From Acheta domesticus (taxonomy: Eukaryota > Arthropoda > Insecta > Orthoptera > Gryllidae): a stretch of DNA of 64,000 nucleotides. The stretch spans positions 172,601,612 to 172,665,611 of the forward strand of contig JAHLJT010000631.1 in NCBI GenBank assembly GCA_031308135.1, read 5' to 3'. The position numbers were made by a program, and so were the translations under genes. Below, in pieces: positions 8,403 through 20,750 of the stretch (position 1 is the first letter of the stretch; each line of letters starts with the position of its first letter). Below the pieces are notes generated by a model, which saw only the letters and a list, made by a program, of their open reading frames with translations, was not told the DNA's origin and did not search any database.

Positions 8403-10358
8403 AAATTGATCCATCACAAACGATATATATGCAATCACTTGCAGAGACACCGATCTGCATTCCTAAAATTGTACCTGAACCGACTCACCAAAATTGTGAG
8501 AAAACTCTTAGCCTTGATTCATGCTCAAAAGTTACACTTCCAAACATAAACGGCAAAATCTTCAGACCACTCTTTATGGAACACAACACGGCGTATCCTG
8601 AATAAGCCTATCAAAATACCTTCCCTCACCACTTTATCGGGTACAGTATCTTCACCCTCTGAAAAATGCGAAGTATTAGGAAAATACTTTGCTACATCAT
8701 TCACACCTCACACCACCAACAATCCTGAACATGAAAATTTCATCTCAGAAGAAATTTTAAGGCCAACAATAATAGTAACAGAATATCCAAAATTCATTTC
8801 TCCATTAGAAATTATTAAATATATTTCTCTGTCAGCTCCCAAAGTATCAAACGGTTTCGACCAAATCTCAGCGTACTTACTTAAACATCTTCCTCTAAAA
8901 GTCATTGTACACATCACAGCAATATTTAATGCAGTCCTGAGAATGTCATGCTACCCTCACAAATGAAAATACGCACATATCATCCCCATCCCCGAACCAG
9001 GGAAACCAAATGATAACCCAGGAAGCTACCGCCCAATCAGTCTGCTATTCTCCATGGGGAAATTACTTGAAAAATGCATTCTCACCAGACTGAATAATCA
9101 TCTCGCCACATTAAATATAATCCCACCTCATCAGTTTGGGTTTCAACCTCAGCTTTCAACATTCCACCAAATATTATGATTGACAGAGAACATTATTGAA
9201 GGTTTCCATGATCATAAGCATACAGTTGACATCGCAAAAGCTTTTGATACGGTATGGCACCCAGGACTGATATTCAAACTCCGGAGCATTGGCAGTCCCC
9301 AGTATCTCTCACGCATAATAAAAGATTTCCTTAGTAAACGCACATTTTCAGTGCGACCTCCCGGTGCACTCTCAACACCATTCTCCATGAAATCAGAAGT
9401 TCCACAGGATTCGAGCCTCTCTCCTATCCTATATCTACATAGCCGACGTACCCACTACACCATCAACATCCGTTGCCACTTTTGCAGACAACACAGCAAT
9501 CTACTCCACAAACCGAGACATAGAAACAGCAATAGAGGATCTACAAAACCATCTCACCGAACATAACTATCTCACAAAAATGGCATATTCAGATAAACGC
9601 AAGCAAGAGCCAAGGAAAAATATTCACTTTTCGAAGACTCCTTGACCCATCCACACTCACCTATCAAAACCATAACATAACGTAGATTCCCGCGAACGTC
9701 ACGGCAGAATACCTTGGAGTATTACTCGAGACGACTCACATGGAGATCCAATATCATGCATAGAATAGCACTAGCCACTAAAAGAAAACATCAGTTATAT
9801 CCCTTTCTTAAAAATCGTCCCCACTCCAATTACACACATCCATTCATCTTTACCAAACAATGATACGACCTATATTAAGTTATGCATCTCCTGTCTGGGC
9901 CGCAGCATCCAAAACAAATATTCATAAATCCAAACATTCAAAAATAAATTCCTAAGAATAATCACAAAAGCACTCTGGTTTATCCCAAACTCTCAAATCC
10001 ATCAAGAACTCGGTATCACCCCTATCTCTGTACATTTCTCCCTTCTATCCGCAAAATTCTAAACAAAATTTCTCGAATACCTTCACTTACCCATTTCAAA
10101 CTAGGCAAACAGAACCCTCATCCTAAACGATTGAAAAGGAAATTACCCAGAGAATTTTTTGACCCTCCTTAAGCAGACTGGAAACGATTAGCCTTTCCGT
10201 GTAATATAAAGTACTTCTGAAAATGAAATAATCACAATATATGAAAATATCTTGTAAACTTGCTGTATAAAATAAAATCAACTACTGTATCAAACGTTCA
10301 CGGCTGCTGAAGGCCACAGCCCAAACAAGAATAAATTAAAAAAAAAAAAAAAAAAAAA
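8403..10358 (+). mobile_element. 5'-truncated Jockey-like LINE with poly(A) tail
   Basis: Decayed non-LTR element on the plus strand, 5'-truncated between endonuclease and RT. It begins right after the AR1 terminus and ends with a 21-nt poly(A) at 10338-10358. Across stops and frameshifts it keeps the EN-RT linker, an RT domain and about 700 bp of 3' region. No RNase H follows the RT, which fits Jockey-type elements and contrasts with the LINE at 1136-7016. A target-site duplication was not found. The 5' boundary is approximate. Confidence 0.85.
8430..9600 (+). pseudogene. Jockey-like reverse transcriptase pseudogene
   Basis: Recognisable RT blocks in three frames: APKVSNGFDQISAYLLKHLP (finger), PGSYRPISLLFSMGKLLEK, HQFGFQPQLSTFHQ, then in the longest clean frame (9180-9566) DIAKAFDTVWHPGLIFKLR (motif A) and EVPQDSSLSPILY (motif B, Gly to Asp change in PQGS). 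The active-site box appears downstream in another frame as FADNTAIY, where FADD has lost its second Asp. In-frame stops (for example before LTENIIEGF) and several frameshifts make it non-functional. It would have been the polymerase of the 8403-10358 element. Confidence 0.85.
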
Positions 10359-12120
10359 GAATGGCTTGCAGGCTGACGCGGTGCGGCGATGGCGGCCAAC
10401 ACACGAAATAATGAATCAAACTTAATAACTTACACCTGTTATCAATGTAGCACTCTGTTTCATCATACTATTGTAATAAAAAATTGAATGTAATCTACAT
10501 CTGTAACTATACTCTGTACTAATATATAAAGACACAAGGGCGTTGCGTTACAGCGCCCTAATGTCTGAATGTACTGGACTAATATCGATGAAACTTACGT
10601 TTTAGATTTCTTAAAAGATCAGGATTGATATAGGCTATGATTTACAACCATAAACCTTAATATATTCCCAAAATGATTACTTTTCTGGACTTTTTTCACC
10701 TAGCACACAGATAAGAGTGCATCAATGTACAATAGTTTAGCTACGTGTCACTAGAGGATGACGACTGAGATCTACGCTTGAGTTCTTCAATGAACAGAAC
10801 TGCATTTTGTAGGATAGGTGAGGTCTGTTTGTTGATTTTACCGTCAATTGTCTATCCGAAATGTTTATATTTAAGAATGATTCTGACAGTATTTCTTCAC
10901 TCTAATTATAAAAGTAACTTGGATATTGATTTTAATTGCTTCTAGGCATGAATGTATGAAGTGTACAAGAGAGAAGTATATGTTTATGAATAAAGAGAAG
11001 TTGAGAAGTTAGTTTATGAATAAACAAACTGTTTGGAAAACGACACTCACGTGATGGATGTTTGATATTGTCGTAAAAAGGTATGAATACCCACATGCGT
11101 TCTACATGAAATATTTATTGATTTGGTTGTAGTACATTAACTATGATTATTACGTATTTGCGAGTTGCTCGAGTGAAAGTGAAACATTATGAATGATTTA
11201 CATGTTATGCCTAAATTGACAGATAAATGAAATTTTGTAGAGAAGTGTTTCATTACCGTGGGGAAAGCATGCCTTTGGGTGATAAAGGAATGACTATTTA
11301 ATTTGATGAGAGTAAATTCGGCAAGAAGAAGTATAATTGAAGTAAAAGAATAGTGAGAAATGGGAGGAATTGAATGTGTGTCAACACTGTTTTCCGCGAA
11401 TGCGGGATTGACAATTTTATAAAATTGTAGATAGATTCAACTCTGGATTTGCTATTTAAAATTTCTTTTATTGTACCTTGTATTCATTGAAACACCCGAA
11501 TCCTAAAATATACATCTTGAAGATGCCAAAAATTAAAATGTAATCTAGGTATTTAAAAGTTAATAAAGATAGTTTGGAGTAGGGTCTCTGGCTGTATTTT
11601 CATGTTGCTATTTACTTTCTCGAATATCTAGTATACACGGAGTAATATACATAATATTGAGAAAGTGATGAAATTTTATTTGTACTATGCAAATTCAGTT
11701 ACCTGGCTGATCTATCCTCGGGTATAAAGTGTCACACGAATACTAGAACAGACAATTGGCATGCAGCAGCAAAAAAACTGATCTGTTCGAGAACAACAAA
11801 TAAAATTCAAGCTTTTTATCACGATTCATACCTTCAAAGAACCAATTTTCTTAAGGATTATTCTAGAATGTTCTTAAGGTTCCGACTAAAATTAGGTCAA
11901 ATTATTTCTCTTCTCCGGTCTCAAGTAAGTAATTAAGAACCTCTGTACGTGCCTTAACCCCCCCCCCAATGCTTTTTAAGTGACAACCTCTCCAACATGT
12001 TTTTTTCAATAGTTCTTAGATTTCTACGAAAGAATCCGCAAGAAAATGGCTAGATACTCGCCAACACACTAAAATGCGACGAATGATAGCTCATTTGCCC
12101 CAAATTGTGGAATGGAAGCG
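10359..12120. other. AT-rich intergenic stretch, no gene seen
   Basis: AT-rich DNA with short reading frames only. A small dyad lies at about 10530-10567 (arms resembling AGACACAAGGGCG and CGCCCTAATGTCT). A degraded AR1-type terminus occurs near 11630-11690. Short near-duplicate GAAGTTAGTTTATGAATAAA motifs lie at 10980-11030. Nothing supports a coding gene. Confidence 0.6.
11625..11690 (-). repeat. AR1 terminal palindrome remnant (copy G)
   Basis: Minus-strand relic of the AR1 3' end: TAGTATACACGGAGTAATATA followed by GAGAAAGTGATG lines up with the inverted unit at 60966-61035 (GTATACACGGAGTGATATAC, GAGAAAGTTATG). Only the palindromic part is retained. Confidence 0.5.
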
Positions 12121-12124
12121 GTCT

Positions 12125-12400
12125 AACTGTGAATGACGGACAAACGGTCAGACAGCAGGAATATGGAGAGGCGGCCAGAGAAACGGCCGGGTAGAGAGAC
12201 GGACAGATAGATGGATGGGCAGATAGACGACCGGGCAGATATGGATATGAAGACGGCCGGGCAGACGGCCGGACAGGCGGTATGACGTATGGACAGACGA
12301 TGGGCAGACAGACAGACGGACGGACAGACGAATGGACAGACGGACACACGGATCCTGTCAGTCCGATACTGATAGACTGACAGACTCACAGATTGACGAA
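12125..12400. repeat. Degenerate GACGG/GACAGACG array
   Basis: About 270 bp of imperfect GACGGACAG-, GGCCGGGCAGAC- and GATAGATGG-like units. The units have the same core as the arrays at 1-1135 and 7017-8250 but are heavily mutated, with a few clean units at 12300-12345. It looks like an old array that has stopped homogenising. No AR1 sequence was seen on either side. Confidence 0.75.
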
Positions 12401-13049
12401 CGGAGGATAGGTAGAAAGTCGCCTGTTCAATTCGTTTGCCATAAAATGGAGATGGTTGTGAAATGTCTGAAGGGAACTGAGTCAATGATCCTGAAGGCAC
12501 TATTCCAGTTTACCACTGTCGTGAGCATTTCAAGTTCAATTTTTGAAGATTGATTTCTATGTTACATTTGACTTGATATATCGTGTACTTATACTATTCC
12601 TGTAGTCACACGGTTATCGCCTGACATTCAGCCAATTATGGTCAAATATTATCATTATAACAATTGTAATAAATGATACTTATTATTAATATTTTTTGTT
12701 TATTAAGATTACACAATGTCATGTGAAATAAACTTCCCAATGAATCACGGCACCAGCACTGAAATACACTCTTATTTTCATGTCTTCAACTTTCCTACAA
12801 ACATTCGGGAAAGGAAGTTGCTTTTATTTATTAATATATACTCGTGTCTGCATTTCACATGGTAAATAACAAGCGCACAAATTTAACTGATCGTAAGTCC
12901 ATATGAGTCTATAAAAAGCGGGAAACCAATGAGATCAGGAAAATTTGCAAAGAAATGTGATAATTTGTAAAGGTTCTTGAAAATTTGTAAACAGTGTTCG
13001 GGTCAGGTTGCACAGATCTGAAACGAAAATTACAGGTACACGCCACAGA
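12401..13049. other. AT-rich stretch, no feature seen
   Basis: Unique-looking AT-rich DNA without coding frames, microsatellites or recognisable transposon ends. Confidence 0.5.
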
Positions 13050-13325
13050 AGTCAGTACATAGAAGGCCATCATAGATTTTTGTTAAATAATAAACATTTG
13101 TTATTATTTTGTATATTATTATTGTAGTGTATATACGATACTGTCGGTCAAAGCCCACAGCGGGCTTTCGACCCACAAGACAGAGCATATACTACGTATA
13201 TTGTTACAACATTATTTTCAAGTCATTACATAATTCGAACATAAATAAATATTTAAATTAATTTCGGCAAATAAAAGAAGTTAAGCCCTGGGGGGTCATG
13301 GCCCCCATGGATCCGCCCTGATCCC
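13050..13325 (+). repeat. AR2 dispersed repeat (copy 1)
   Basis: Aligns by eye with 28556-28776. Shared blocks are ATCRTAGATTTTYGTTAAAT near the left, an AT-rich centre, and a right end with a run of G, a GGCCCCCATG-like block and GATCCGCC. An internal dyad at about 13148-13177 (GGTCAAAGCCC / GGGCTTTCGACC) is specific to this copy. The GGATCCGCC right end looks like a DNA-transposon terminus, but the left terminus is not preserved here. Confidence 0.55.
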
Positions 13326-13480
13326 GCTGCGCGAGTGCCCTTTGACGGCGCGGGGGGCGGGAGGGAGCTCCGCGATTGGCTCCGCACAACGGAGGCCTCC
13401 GGCCGCCTCCACAAAGCGGAGGCGGGGTCAGAAAGAGGCTGCGGCCTTATAGTCGGTCCGCCGCCGCAATTGCGCGTTAT
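13326..13480. other. Small CpG-rich island with CCAAT-like and TATA-like motifs
   Basis: GC- and CpG-rich island in AT-rich surroundings, starting right after the AR2 end. It holds an inverted CCAAT box (CGATTGGCTCC at about 13373), GGCGGGG-type Sp1-like motifs, and TTATAGTCGG at about 13447. This could be a promoter firing rightward, but no exon was recognised downstream. Confidence 0.35.
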
Positions 13481-14585
13481 CGTAATTTATTCAAGGTATG
13501 CGTGTGACGTGCGCGGGGATCGCTTAATGATCCTAGTTCCACAACCCGGATGTCATTAATCATACCAGCTGAGATAGGCATTGTCATCCTCTTCAGGGGA
13601 TTGATGATGGTCATTTGCTGATAAAATATTGCGACATTATGAGGGCAGGGAGTGAATTAGATGCGAGAGGAAAGAGGGATACTTGTGAAAAAATGTCTAT
13701 TTCGTAATTAATTTTACCATGGAGTAACGGTCTGTTTTGGAAAGTTCAGCTAATGCTGCCGTCTTACTGCTGGAAGAAATTCATTGCCACTTGAGTATCG
13801 AACATAAAAGTTTAGCCAATTATTTATAGATACTTCATTTTATAACATCCTAAATGCCTTATATTAAAGATTACATACATGTATTTTGAGTCCAGGAAGT
13901 GTTGCAGTCACATTTATCATGAATGTGGGAAACTAGCTTTTAATCATCAGTAAGAACCAATAAATAGTCAAGAGCTCATCAGTTTGATCTTAAGAGGAAA
14001 ATGCCACCTATTGTCCTCCATTTGACACATTTTAATGTTATCTATTGATGAAAAATGAAAGATGATTAATATTTCCTGAGAAAGTACCTACTTTCACGAG
14101 TGATAAAAATAATTTTATTGATAGTTTTCTTCTTAAAATATCTCTACCAATTTAATATTTGGCTCACGGGATTTAACTACTCTAAATTTTGTGTAAACTC
14201 GCATAAAACATTTTGAATCAAGGGGAAACTGAAAAAAATCAATAATAAAGACGTACTACTATCCTAATTATATTGAAATATTATTTTTAAAATACAGGGA
14301 TTAAAATCTCTATTTTCTTACACTATTTATGATTAAAAGTTGACCTTTGTGGTATGCGTACCGGGCACCAGAAAACTAAATAAAACATTATAACGACGTG
14401 AATCAATATGGTTGCCTGATATTGAGAATAATCCCAAGAATACACATTCATCGTCATTAAAACGCAACACCTAGAAGAACAATGCAGATCGCGATCATTG
14501 TTAGCAGGCGGGTAGAAGGTATCACACATATAAAATGATTATAAACTTTGAGATTAACATTTATTTCCATACATTTCCACAGAAT
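13481..14585. other. AT-rich stretch, no feature seen
   Basis: AT-rich sequence with only short spurious frames. No transposon end or RNA gene was recognised. Confidence 0.5.
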
Positions 14586-14589
14586 TTTC

Positions 14590-15265
14590 ATTTTAGTACA
14601 GGGTCGTGTCGACATATTGGGGAATATACGCACCCAATCTTTGCGGCAAGGTGTTGTACAGAACCCGGATGGAATCCTATGAAAGTCATTCTAGGCAGCC
14701 TGATTCTGAGTGCGCCGTTCCTGTACATTGACTGATCGGTAAATGTAGAGTTATAATTGCACGGCATGTAGAACCCCACACGTTCTCGATCGGGGAAGGT
14801 CTGGTGATGAAACTGGCCATGGCAGAGTATCCATGGCTGCAAGGCACGATCTGAACTCGCCAGCGATATGAGGTCGAACATAGCCTTGTTGAAATAGCGC
14901 ACAGGCGTATGTGTTCACAAATAAGAGTCGCCGATTGCAAGACCTTCGGAACATCTCGCACGACTGACCCGGAGGCCATGAGGAACACTATCGCTGAATG
15001 TGCGATATTGGAAATCGCGCCCCGTACCACTACATCAGATTGCGGGATTCTACAATCCACGCTTCCTGGCGCTAACCACTGCGCCCCCACACTCGGACGC
15101 AGTGGTCGTAGGGAAAAGACGGATTCGTCAGTGCCAGCCAGAATTGCCCCATGACAGTCGTTCCTGACAACGGGCGAGTCCATAGCGACGCTGCTTAGGT
15201 ATGATTGACAAGCATCGCGACAGTCTGCGTATGGAGGGCATTGCAACTTGCAACGCCTGGCAAAG
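14590..15265 (-). pseudogene. Tc1/mariner-type transposase pseudogene (DDE, catalytic half)
   Basis: Read on the minus strand across two frameshifts, the order of Tc1 catalytic motifs is preserved. AGTDESVFSL (first Asp, as in the usual DES block) comes first, then VVVRGAIS (normally a VWGAI block), then ACALFQQGYVRPHIAGEF (normally a QQDN-RPH block), then PVSSPDL, and finally SPIENVWG with the third acidic residue Glu. The second catalytic Asp is lost (QQD to QQG), so the enzyme would be dead even without the frameshifts. The N-terminal DNA-binding half and inverted repeats were not found. The name rests on motif order only. Confidence 0.75.
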
Positions 15266-15384
15266 GTACTGGCTTTTGCAGGATGTGAGGGAGCACACTG
15301 AACAGCCCGCTAAATGACACCGATCATTGCCGTTGATTATGTTCGCGCGTGGCGGACAATCCATCGGTCCTCCTACGATTTTTT

Positions 15385-15908
15385 GATTGATTGATTGATT
15401 AGCGATTCCAGACGCATCAACTGCTAAGGTCATTGTTACCGTAAGTGTGGTGCATGTTTTTTCTCGGGAGGTAGCGTTGATTTTCCGCCGCTGTGTGGTG
15501 AGATCTGATGCCTACCTACCATCAGCGAGCAGGGTTTTCCCGAACAGGTATCTCCCACCAGCAGGGCACCGCCCCAGCCTAGACAATTTCGAAGCTCCCG
15601 ACCTGTCTCCCGGTGCGTGTGGTAGTGTAGTGCACATTAGTGTGTGTGTAAGTAATGAGTGAGGATAGGAGAAAGAAGTGGAAGGAAAGGTCGTGCGCGT
15701 TTGTTAGTGTACTGCTCCGGCATTCGCCTGGTATTGATCGGAGAGATTACAGAAAACTACTGAACAGAGCAGCTGGCCGCTAGAACTCTCATCCAGAAAG
15801 TGACAGAACTCGCTATCTAGCTAGTGGTGAAAATCCTTCCACCATCGGAACTCGAAACCAGGACCTCTAGGTCAGAGGCACTTCAGTGATGCACTGCGCC
15901 ACCTCTCC
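15385..15908 (-). mobile_element. tRNA-derived SINE with LINE-like 3' tail (copy 1)
   Basis: Minus-strand SINE of about 525 bp. The head has pol III promoter boxes: box A TGGCGCAGTGC (plus 15891-15901) and box B GGTTTCGAGTTCC (plus 15847-15859), about 35 bp apart in tRNA-like context. A long body follows, repeated at 29189-29405 (opposite strand) and 51655-52090. The 3' end has CAATGACCTTAGCAGTTGAT and four TCAA units (plus 15385-15440), matching the 3' end of the LINE at 1136-1190. The body includes a short TG run (about 15638-15650) that is expanded in the 29-kb copy. No target duplication was identified. Confidence 0.75.
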
Positions 15909-16116
15909 CGGTGGTTCTCCTTCCAGGTGCGAGGCGGCCATCTAAATCCTGTTGCGCTGTGCCTTCCTATATTCACTGGCACCAGCAGGGTGCGACGGTG
16001 CTATCCGCATGTCCGCTGCGTTCGGCAATACGACGACCGGGCCACTCAAACTCTCGCAACTCCACGATGCGCCCTCTCTTGAAGGCGTCTAATGGGTGAC
16101 TTGCAGACGAACGCAT

Positions 16117-16120
<4 letters not shown>

Positions 16121-16166
<46 letters not shown>
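16121..16166. repeat. (TA)23 microsatellite
   Basis: Perfect TA dinucleotide repeat of 46 bp. Confidence 0.98.
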
Positions 16167-16167
<1 letters not shown>

Positions 16168-16169
16168 CG

Positions 16170-18885
16170 TACTTGTAGGTGACGTTCTGGAGACGCCACT
16201 CTTGTCACAATGGCGTTTAGGGCCCTCTTCTCTCTCGGCCGTTGGGCGAAAGCTCACGATCTCCCTCCCTCAGAGTGCGTGACCAACTATGAAAAAATAA
16301 ATCATTTAATAGCAAAAGATGTGTAACATACACTCCAAGTTTGCAGAGGATTGAAAGGGTTTTATGGTTGAAGATTTTTTTCCATGAATGTATACTTTCA
16401 CTTTGCCATGAATTCATGAATTCGAACTGAAAGAGCTGGTAGAGCAAAATTATTTCTGATAACTAACCCATCAAAAGCTGTTCTTGCATTAAATAATAAT
16501 GTTGGTCAAGGCAGCGCCTGTAATTCATTTTTTGGAATGCCGCCAATAACACATCAATAAACCAAATAATTTCTCCCATTATTTTTAACGGTTATGTAAT
16601 ATTATAATACTTCTTGAACTCGGAAAAGTATTTTAAACTCGCAAAAATATTTGTTCTGGCTGAAACATTAATCTATTTATTTACACCCCACCATCTACAA
16701 ATTTATCCACTAAACACGCCGTCTGACATGGTATACGAACTCTCCCAACACATCGAGAAAAAAGTTGAAATAAAAAGTGAAGTTGTGTTTTAATCTAAAC
16801 AGTCATATTCCGTTTTATTCAGCAAACATTGCTTTATTAGATTAATAATAAGAAAAAAATGGAGCAGATTTAAAAATAACTTATTTACGATTTTTAATAG
16901 TCATGATTTCAACCAGAATTGAGCAAAAACTATTCATCTTTCAAAAAAAATGTTCATATAATTATTTAAAGACTAATTTATTATAAGTTTGAGAAACACT
17001 TCTCAATGTTCAATAATCCAGTTTTACGTTTTTTTTCTTTTGCACTTTCTGAAAATATTAGGATTTAATAAAAATAGATTTGCCCCATTTTTAAAATCGT
17101 TCGTTGCTCTATTCGAGCAAAAAAACCGATCTGAAAATAGTGAAACAATTTTTCTTGTTTCAAAACCATTAAAATGGTTTTAATTTGCATATTCAGAATT
17201 TAATAAAAAATCCGAATATGCTATCTACGTATGGTAGAAACTTCATAAAAAGTACCCCCAAAAATTAAAATATTCGTGTCGTGTTGGCTGCAAGAGTGTG
17301 CGAATCGGGGATGGTCGTGATTGCTATGATTGTGGCTATTGAGGTGGTACTACAAAAATGAAGTTGGTGATGACAGGAGCTACGGCAGAGACCCCTGTTG
17401 TGAAAATGGAAATGTCAACGACAGAGACGGCGACAGCCGTGTAGGAGCTAAAAGAGGTGGCGACAGGGAAGGAGGCATATACTAACACCGCCTCCGCCTC
17501 ACACGCACCTGGCTGTGGGTTGCACGAAGCGTGTGTTTGAATAGTTGGGATTAATATCCTACACCTATTCATTAGAGAGTGGGTACGTCTTTAATGTCTT
17601 TTTGTGAAAATAAGCAAGTCGAGACCTTTAAATCTAAATAAAAAGATAACAAGACTATATTCTGCTTATGGATTTATAAAATCATTTTACATCATCGATT
17701 AGTTCACTTTTCTTTCTGGATTAATCTACACTTCGTAGGAAAAACTGATTACCTGGTATCGATACCTTCTTTATTGTGAGCTCATATCTAACTATCCTGA
17801 ATACCTATGCAATTCAATTATAAATCCTATTGTTCAAAAAAAAAATACATACACTTTACATACAATTTAGCATAAACACTTGCTGGAAAAAAATATACAA
17901 ATACCCTTTGACAAAAAAACACAATTTCCTATTACGTAAATTTTCTTGAATCACAGTTATTTAATAAGCACTTTTACTGATTCGTGGGTTCTCTATTCTC
18001 AATCTGGAAATATTTTATCTGTCTCACAATTACGTTAAAGAGAATACAGTTAAAAGAAATTATTTTCTTTACTCTTTAAATGTTACTGACATACCACTCT
18101 TATTCACACTTTTAGAATTCCTTTTATAAAACAACTACTCTACAAACAATTTCCTAACTATCTGCGTTCAATTTACGACATTATTGAAGATTGGAATTCT
18201 ATGCAAATTTCCTAGCATACTGTTCAATTTCGCTTTCAAAAGAATTAAATGTTCTAAGTACAAGCGTCTGTCTTTCAAACGGGGTTACTGATTGCAGTTT
18301 CCACGATGTAGAAAAAGGTTCGTTTGACTTACAATCTGTCTTCTGTTTCGAGTACCGTGTGATGCGGTGGGCGACTTCTGAAGGTCAAACACACGAAGCG
18401 TTGTTGGCCACGCGGCGATCCTCTTGCGCGCAGGTCCCCTTCTCTCGTTCCAGCGTCGGCGTGTCCGAACTTGTATTATTCACGTTTCATTTACTCGTCC
18501 AGAATAATAATTATGTTGAATGGAATTTGACTCGTAATGTGAGATATGCGAAATCAAAATAAAACCAGAATCAAAATTATAAACCAGAAAAAAACAACCA
18601 AAAGCAAAACCAAAACCAAAATTATGCATTACTCTTCGTCTTTTTGTCCACTCGTTTCTTCTACCAGTTCTTACGCATACTATTAGTCTACACAGCACGA
18701 TGATCACACAGGTAACCTCACTGAGAGAAAGAAAAAAAATGGCAGCTTTCCCGGTTTCCGCAGCTTAATTCGACCTTTTAGCGAACTAATTTTTTCATTG
18801 GTCTACTCAGTTTGCGTCACGAGTGCGTTCAGAAACGTTTCTATTCCTTCGTGGCGTGACCTGTTGTCCTGACTTTAGCGGTTAC
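16170..18885. other. AT-rich stretch, no gene seen
   Basis: Mostly AT-rich. A patch at about 17290-17530 is richer in GGTGGCGACAG-like words but codes for nothing recognisable. A patch at about 18360-18475 is relatively CpG-rich. No transposon ends, RNA genes or convincing exons were seen. Confidence 0.5.
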
Positions 18886-18889
18886 AATA

Positions 18890-19415
18890 CAATAGACTCC
18901 GGTTATAGTGAACTTCTGGGAACTAACATGTTCGGTTCACTATATCCAATGATGTCAAAATTAAATGAAATTTCTCCACATAATTGATTCTATTAATATT
19001 CAGTAAAATTCATTAACAGCACGAACTGAAATTTTGAATATCTTTATTTGTAGGTCAAAAAATCTATTATTTTCAATTGTTTGCTTCGTACATTTTTCAT
19101 TAAATCCTTCTTCAGAATCCGTGCTCTCTCCATACTTGATTCCACATTGTCCTCTGTATCTACGTTTCGTAGTGCAATCTTGGCATCTTTCGCTGTTTGA
19201 ACTCTCTCCGAAGGCCCTTTCAATCGCCTAATAACATACAAGATCCAATTAATTTCTAGGACTTATTTCCTTCGTTCACTATAGTCGAGGTTCAAGTTCG
19301 CTATAACCGAATCATCTTATGCTTATTTGTAACGTATGTAAAACGGGATCAGTGACTTAAGTTCACTTTAATTTAAGGTTCAATATATTCGAGCTCGCTA
19401 TAACCGGAGTCGACT
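18890..19415. mobile_element. pogo/Tigger-like non-autonomous element (MITE)
   Basis: 526-bp unit bounded by inverted ends. The left end is CAATAGACTCCGGTTATAGT and the right end, read inverted, is CAGTCGACTCCGGTTATAGC. CAGT-GACTCC-GTTATA termini are typical of pogo/Tigger-type elements, which duplicate TA. The left flank ends in TA, but the right flank reads TC, so the duplication is not intact. A second internal GTTATAGCGAACTT-like motif lies near 19290-19310 (inverted). The inside is AT-rich and has no transposase that I can recognise. Confidence 0.65.
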
Positions 19416-20745
19416 GTCTCAGACATGCTGAGAGTCACTGTATGTGACTGTCTCAGCAAGTCTTGGGCTCCGCTCTGTTTTGGGCTCAGATTCTGATGAC
19501 CTCAAATTCTTTGAAAATGACTTATAAAATGACTTGAAAACAAGATGAAAATGATCTAACTTTTAAAAAAATACTAAAACATTTTTATGAATATGTTTAT
19601 TTATTCAATGAATTTTAAAATTTTAAAATAAAATTTATTTATATAATATTGAATTTAATATAAACTTTATTTTAGGAGGAAATGTAATCCTTACATCCGA
19701 TATTCCAACTGTCAGTTTTGAAAGTTTCTTTGCAAATTCATGAAACATTCACTAACAAAAAACACGCAAAGGAAACAAAATGCGTAGAAATGACAAACGA
19801 GGCAGAATAATGAACTAAAAATTGAAAAATGGCAAAATGACAAAACATACCCAATAACTATGCATTTCTATCACCTGTATGTCGTGATAAACATTCGTTT
19901 ACAAGTTAACTACGTCTACAATACACCAATGAAAAAATGATACGTCATCAAAACCCGAGCCCTGGTAACAGTTAGCAAGTCTATTTTTCAAAATTGTAGA
20001 AGCTTTAAGTAATCGTCCTTCCTAGTAGAATATATAAAGCGGTATCATGGTAGGTGTGTTCATGTGATTCTCCCATTTCCCCTCTCATTCATTCTGTGGA
20101 AGTGCACGAGTTGGTGGATTATGTGTGCCATGCAGTCGGGAGTAAGGTTGGCGTCCTAAAGGTCTCTAAGAGTGTTGGGTAGCATCAGTTAGTACGAATA
20201 GGAGGAATCTAACGGGTACCAGTGCTCCCTGAATGCTCACAATCATAACTGATGAGTCAGATGTGCATGACAATTAGAATGGTCATGAGAATTTTTGTTA
20301 CAAAAAATGAGAATAGTGTTATTGGCTAAGGCTTGGAAGTGAAATTCGAAATCATGTTTTGCCTATTGAGCTCAGTTTTCTTGTGACAGGCTCTCCTACG
20401 TCTGCCTATCTACGAAAATGCTTGAAAACGTCGCAAATTGGAATTTTTGCGGGAGCTTTATTATTCTACATATGTAAAGATACAGAAAAAATCGAAACGC
20501 GTTCAAGGATTTCCTACACATGACACGAATTCAGAAAATTCATCTCTAGGAAATGAGCAATGTTTGACAACTTTGCTAATAAGCTATTCTCAAACAGACA
20601 GAATTGCATTGTGTTTCTTGTCACTCTTCGTTTTCTAATACGTATCTGTGGAGAATCTACTCTGAAATCGGAAAAATTGATTAATTAAAGTCTGATAAGG
20701 AAGTGTTACGAACTTTATTTCTAGTGTAAGGTTGGCAATTAGGAC
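19416..20745. other. AT-rich stretch, small dyad only
   Basis: An imperfect hairpin lies at about 19428-19465 (TGCTGAGAGTCAC / GTGACTGTCTCAGCA). 19485-19870 has repeated AAAATGAC-type words resembling the interior of the 604-bp element at 51032-51635, but no terminal repeats were found. The rest shows no coding or repeat signal. Confidence 0.45.
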
Positions 20746-20750
20746 AAGAA

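Noticed and set aside
8403..10358. Active LINE
   Set aside because: 5'-truncated, with stops, frameshifts and FADN in place of FADD.
19044..19241. 65-residue frame inside the pogo-like MITE as a transposase
   Set aside because: Charged but without helix-turn-helix or DDE motifs that I can recognise.
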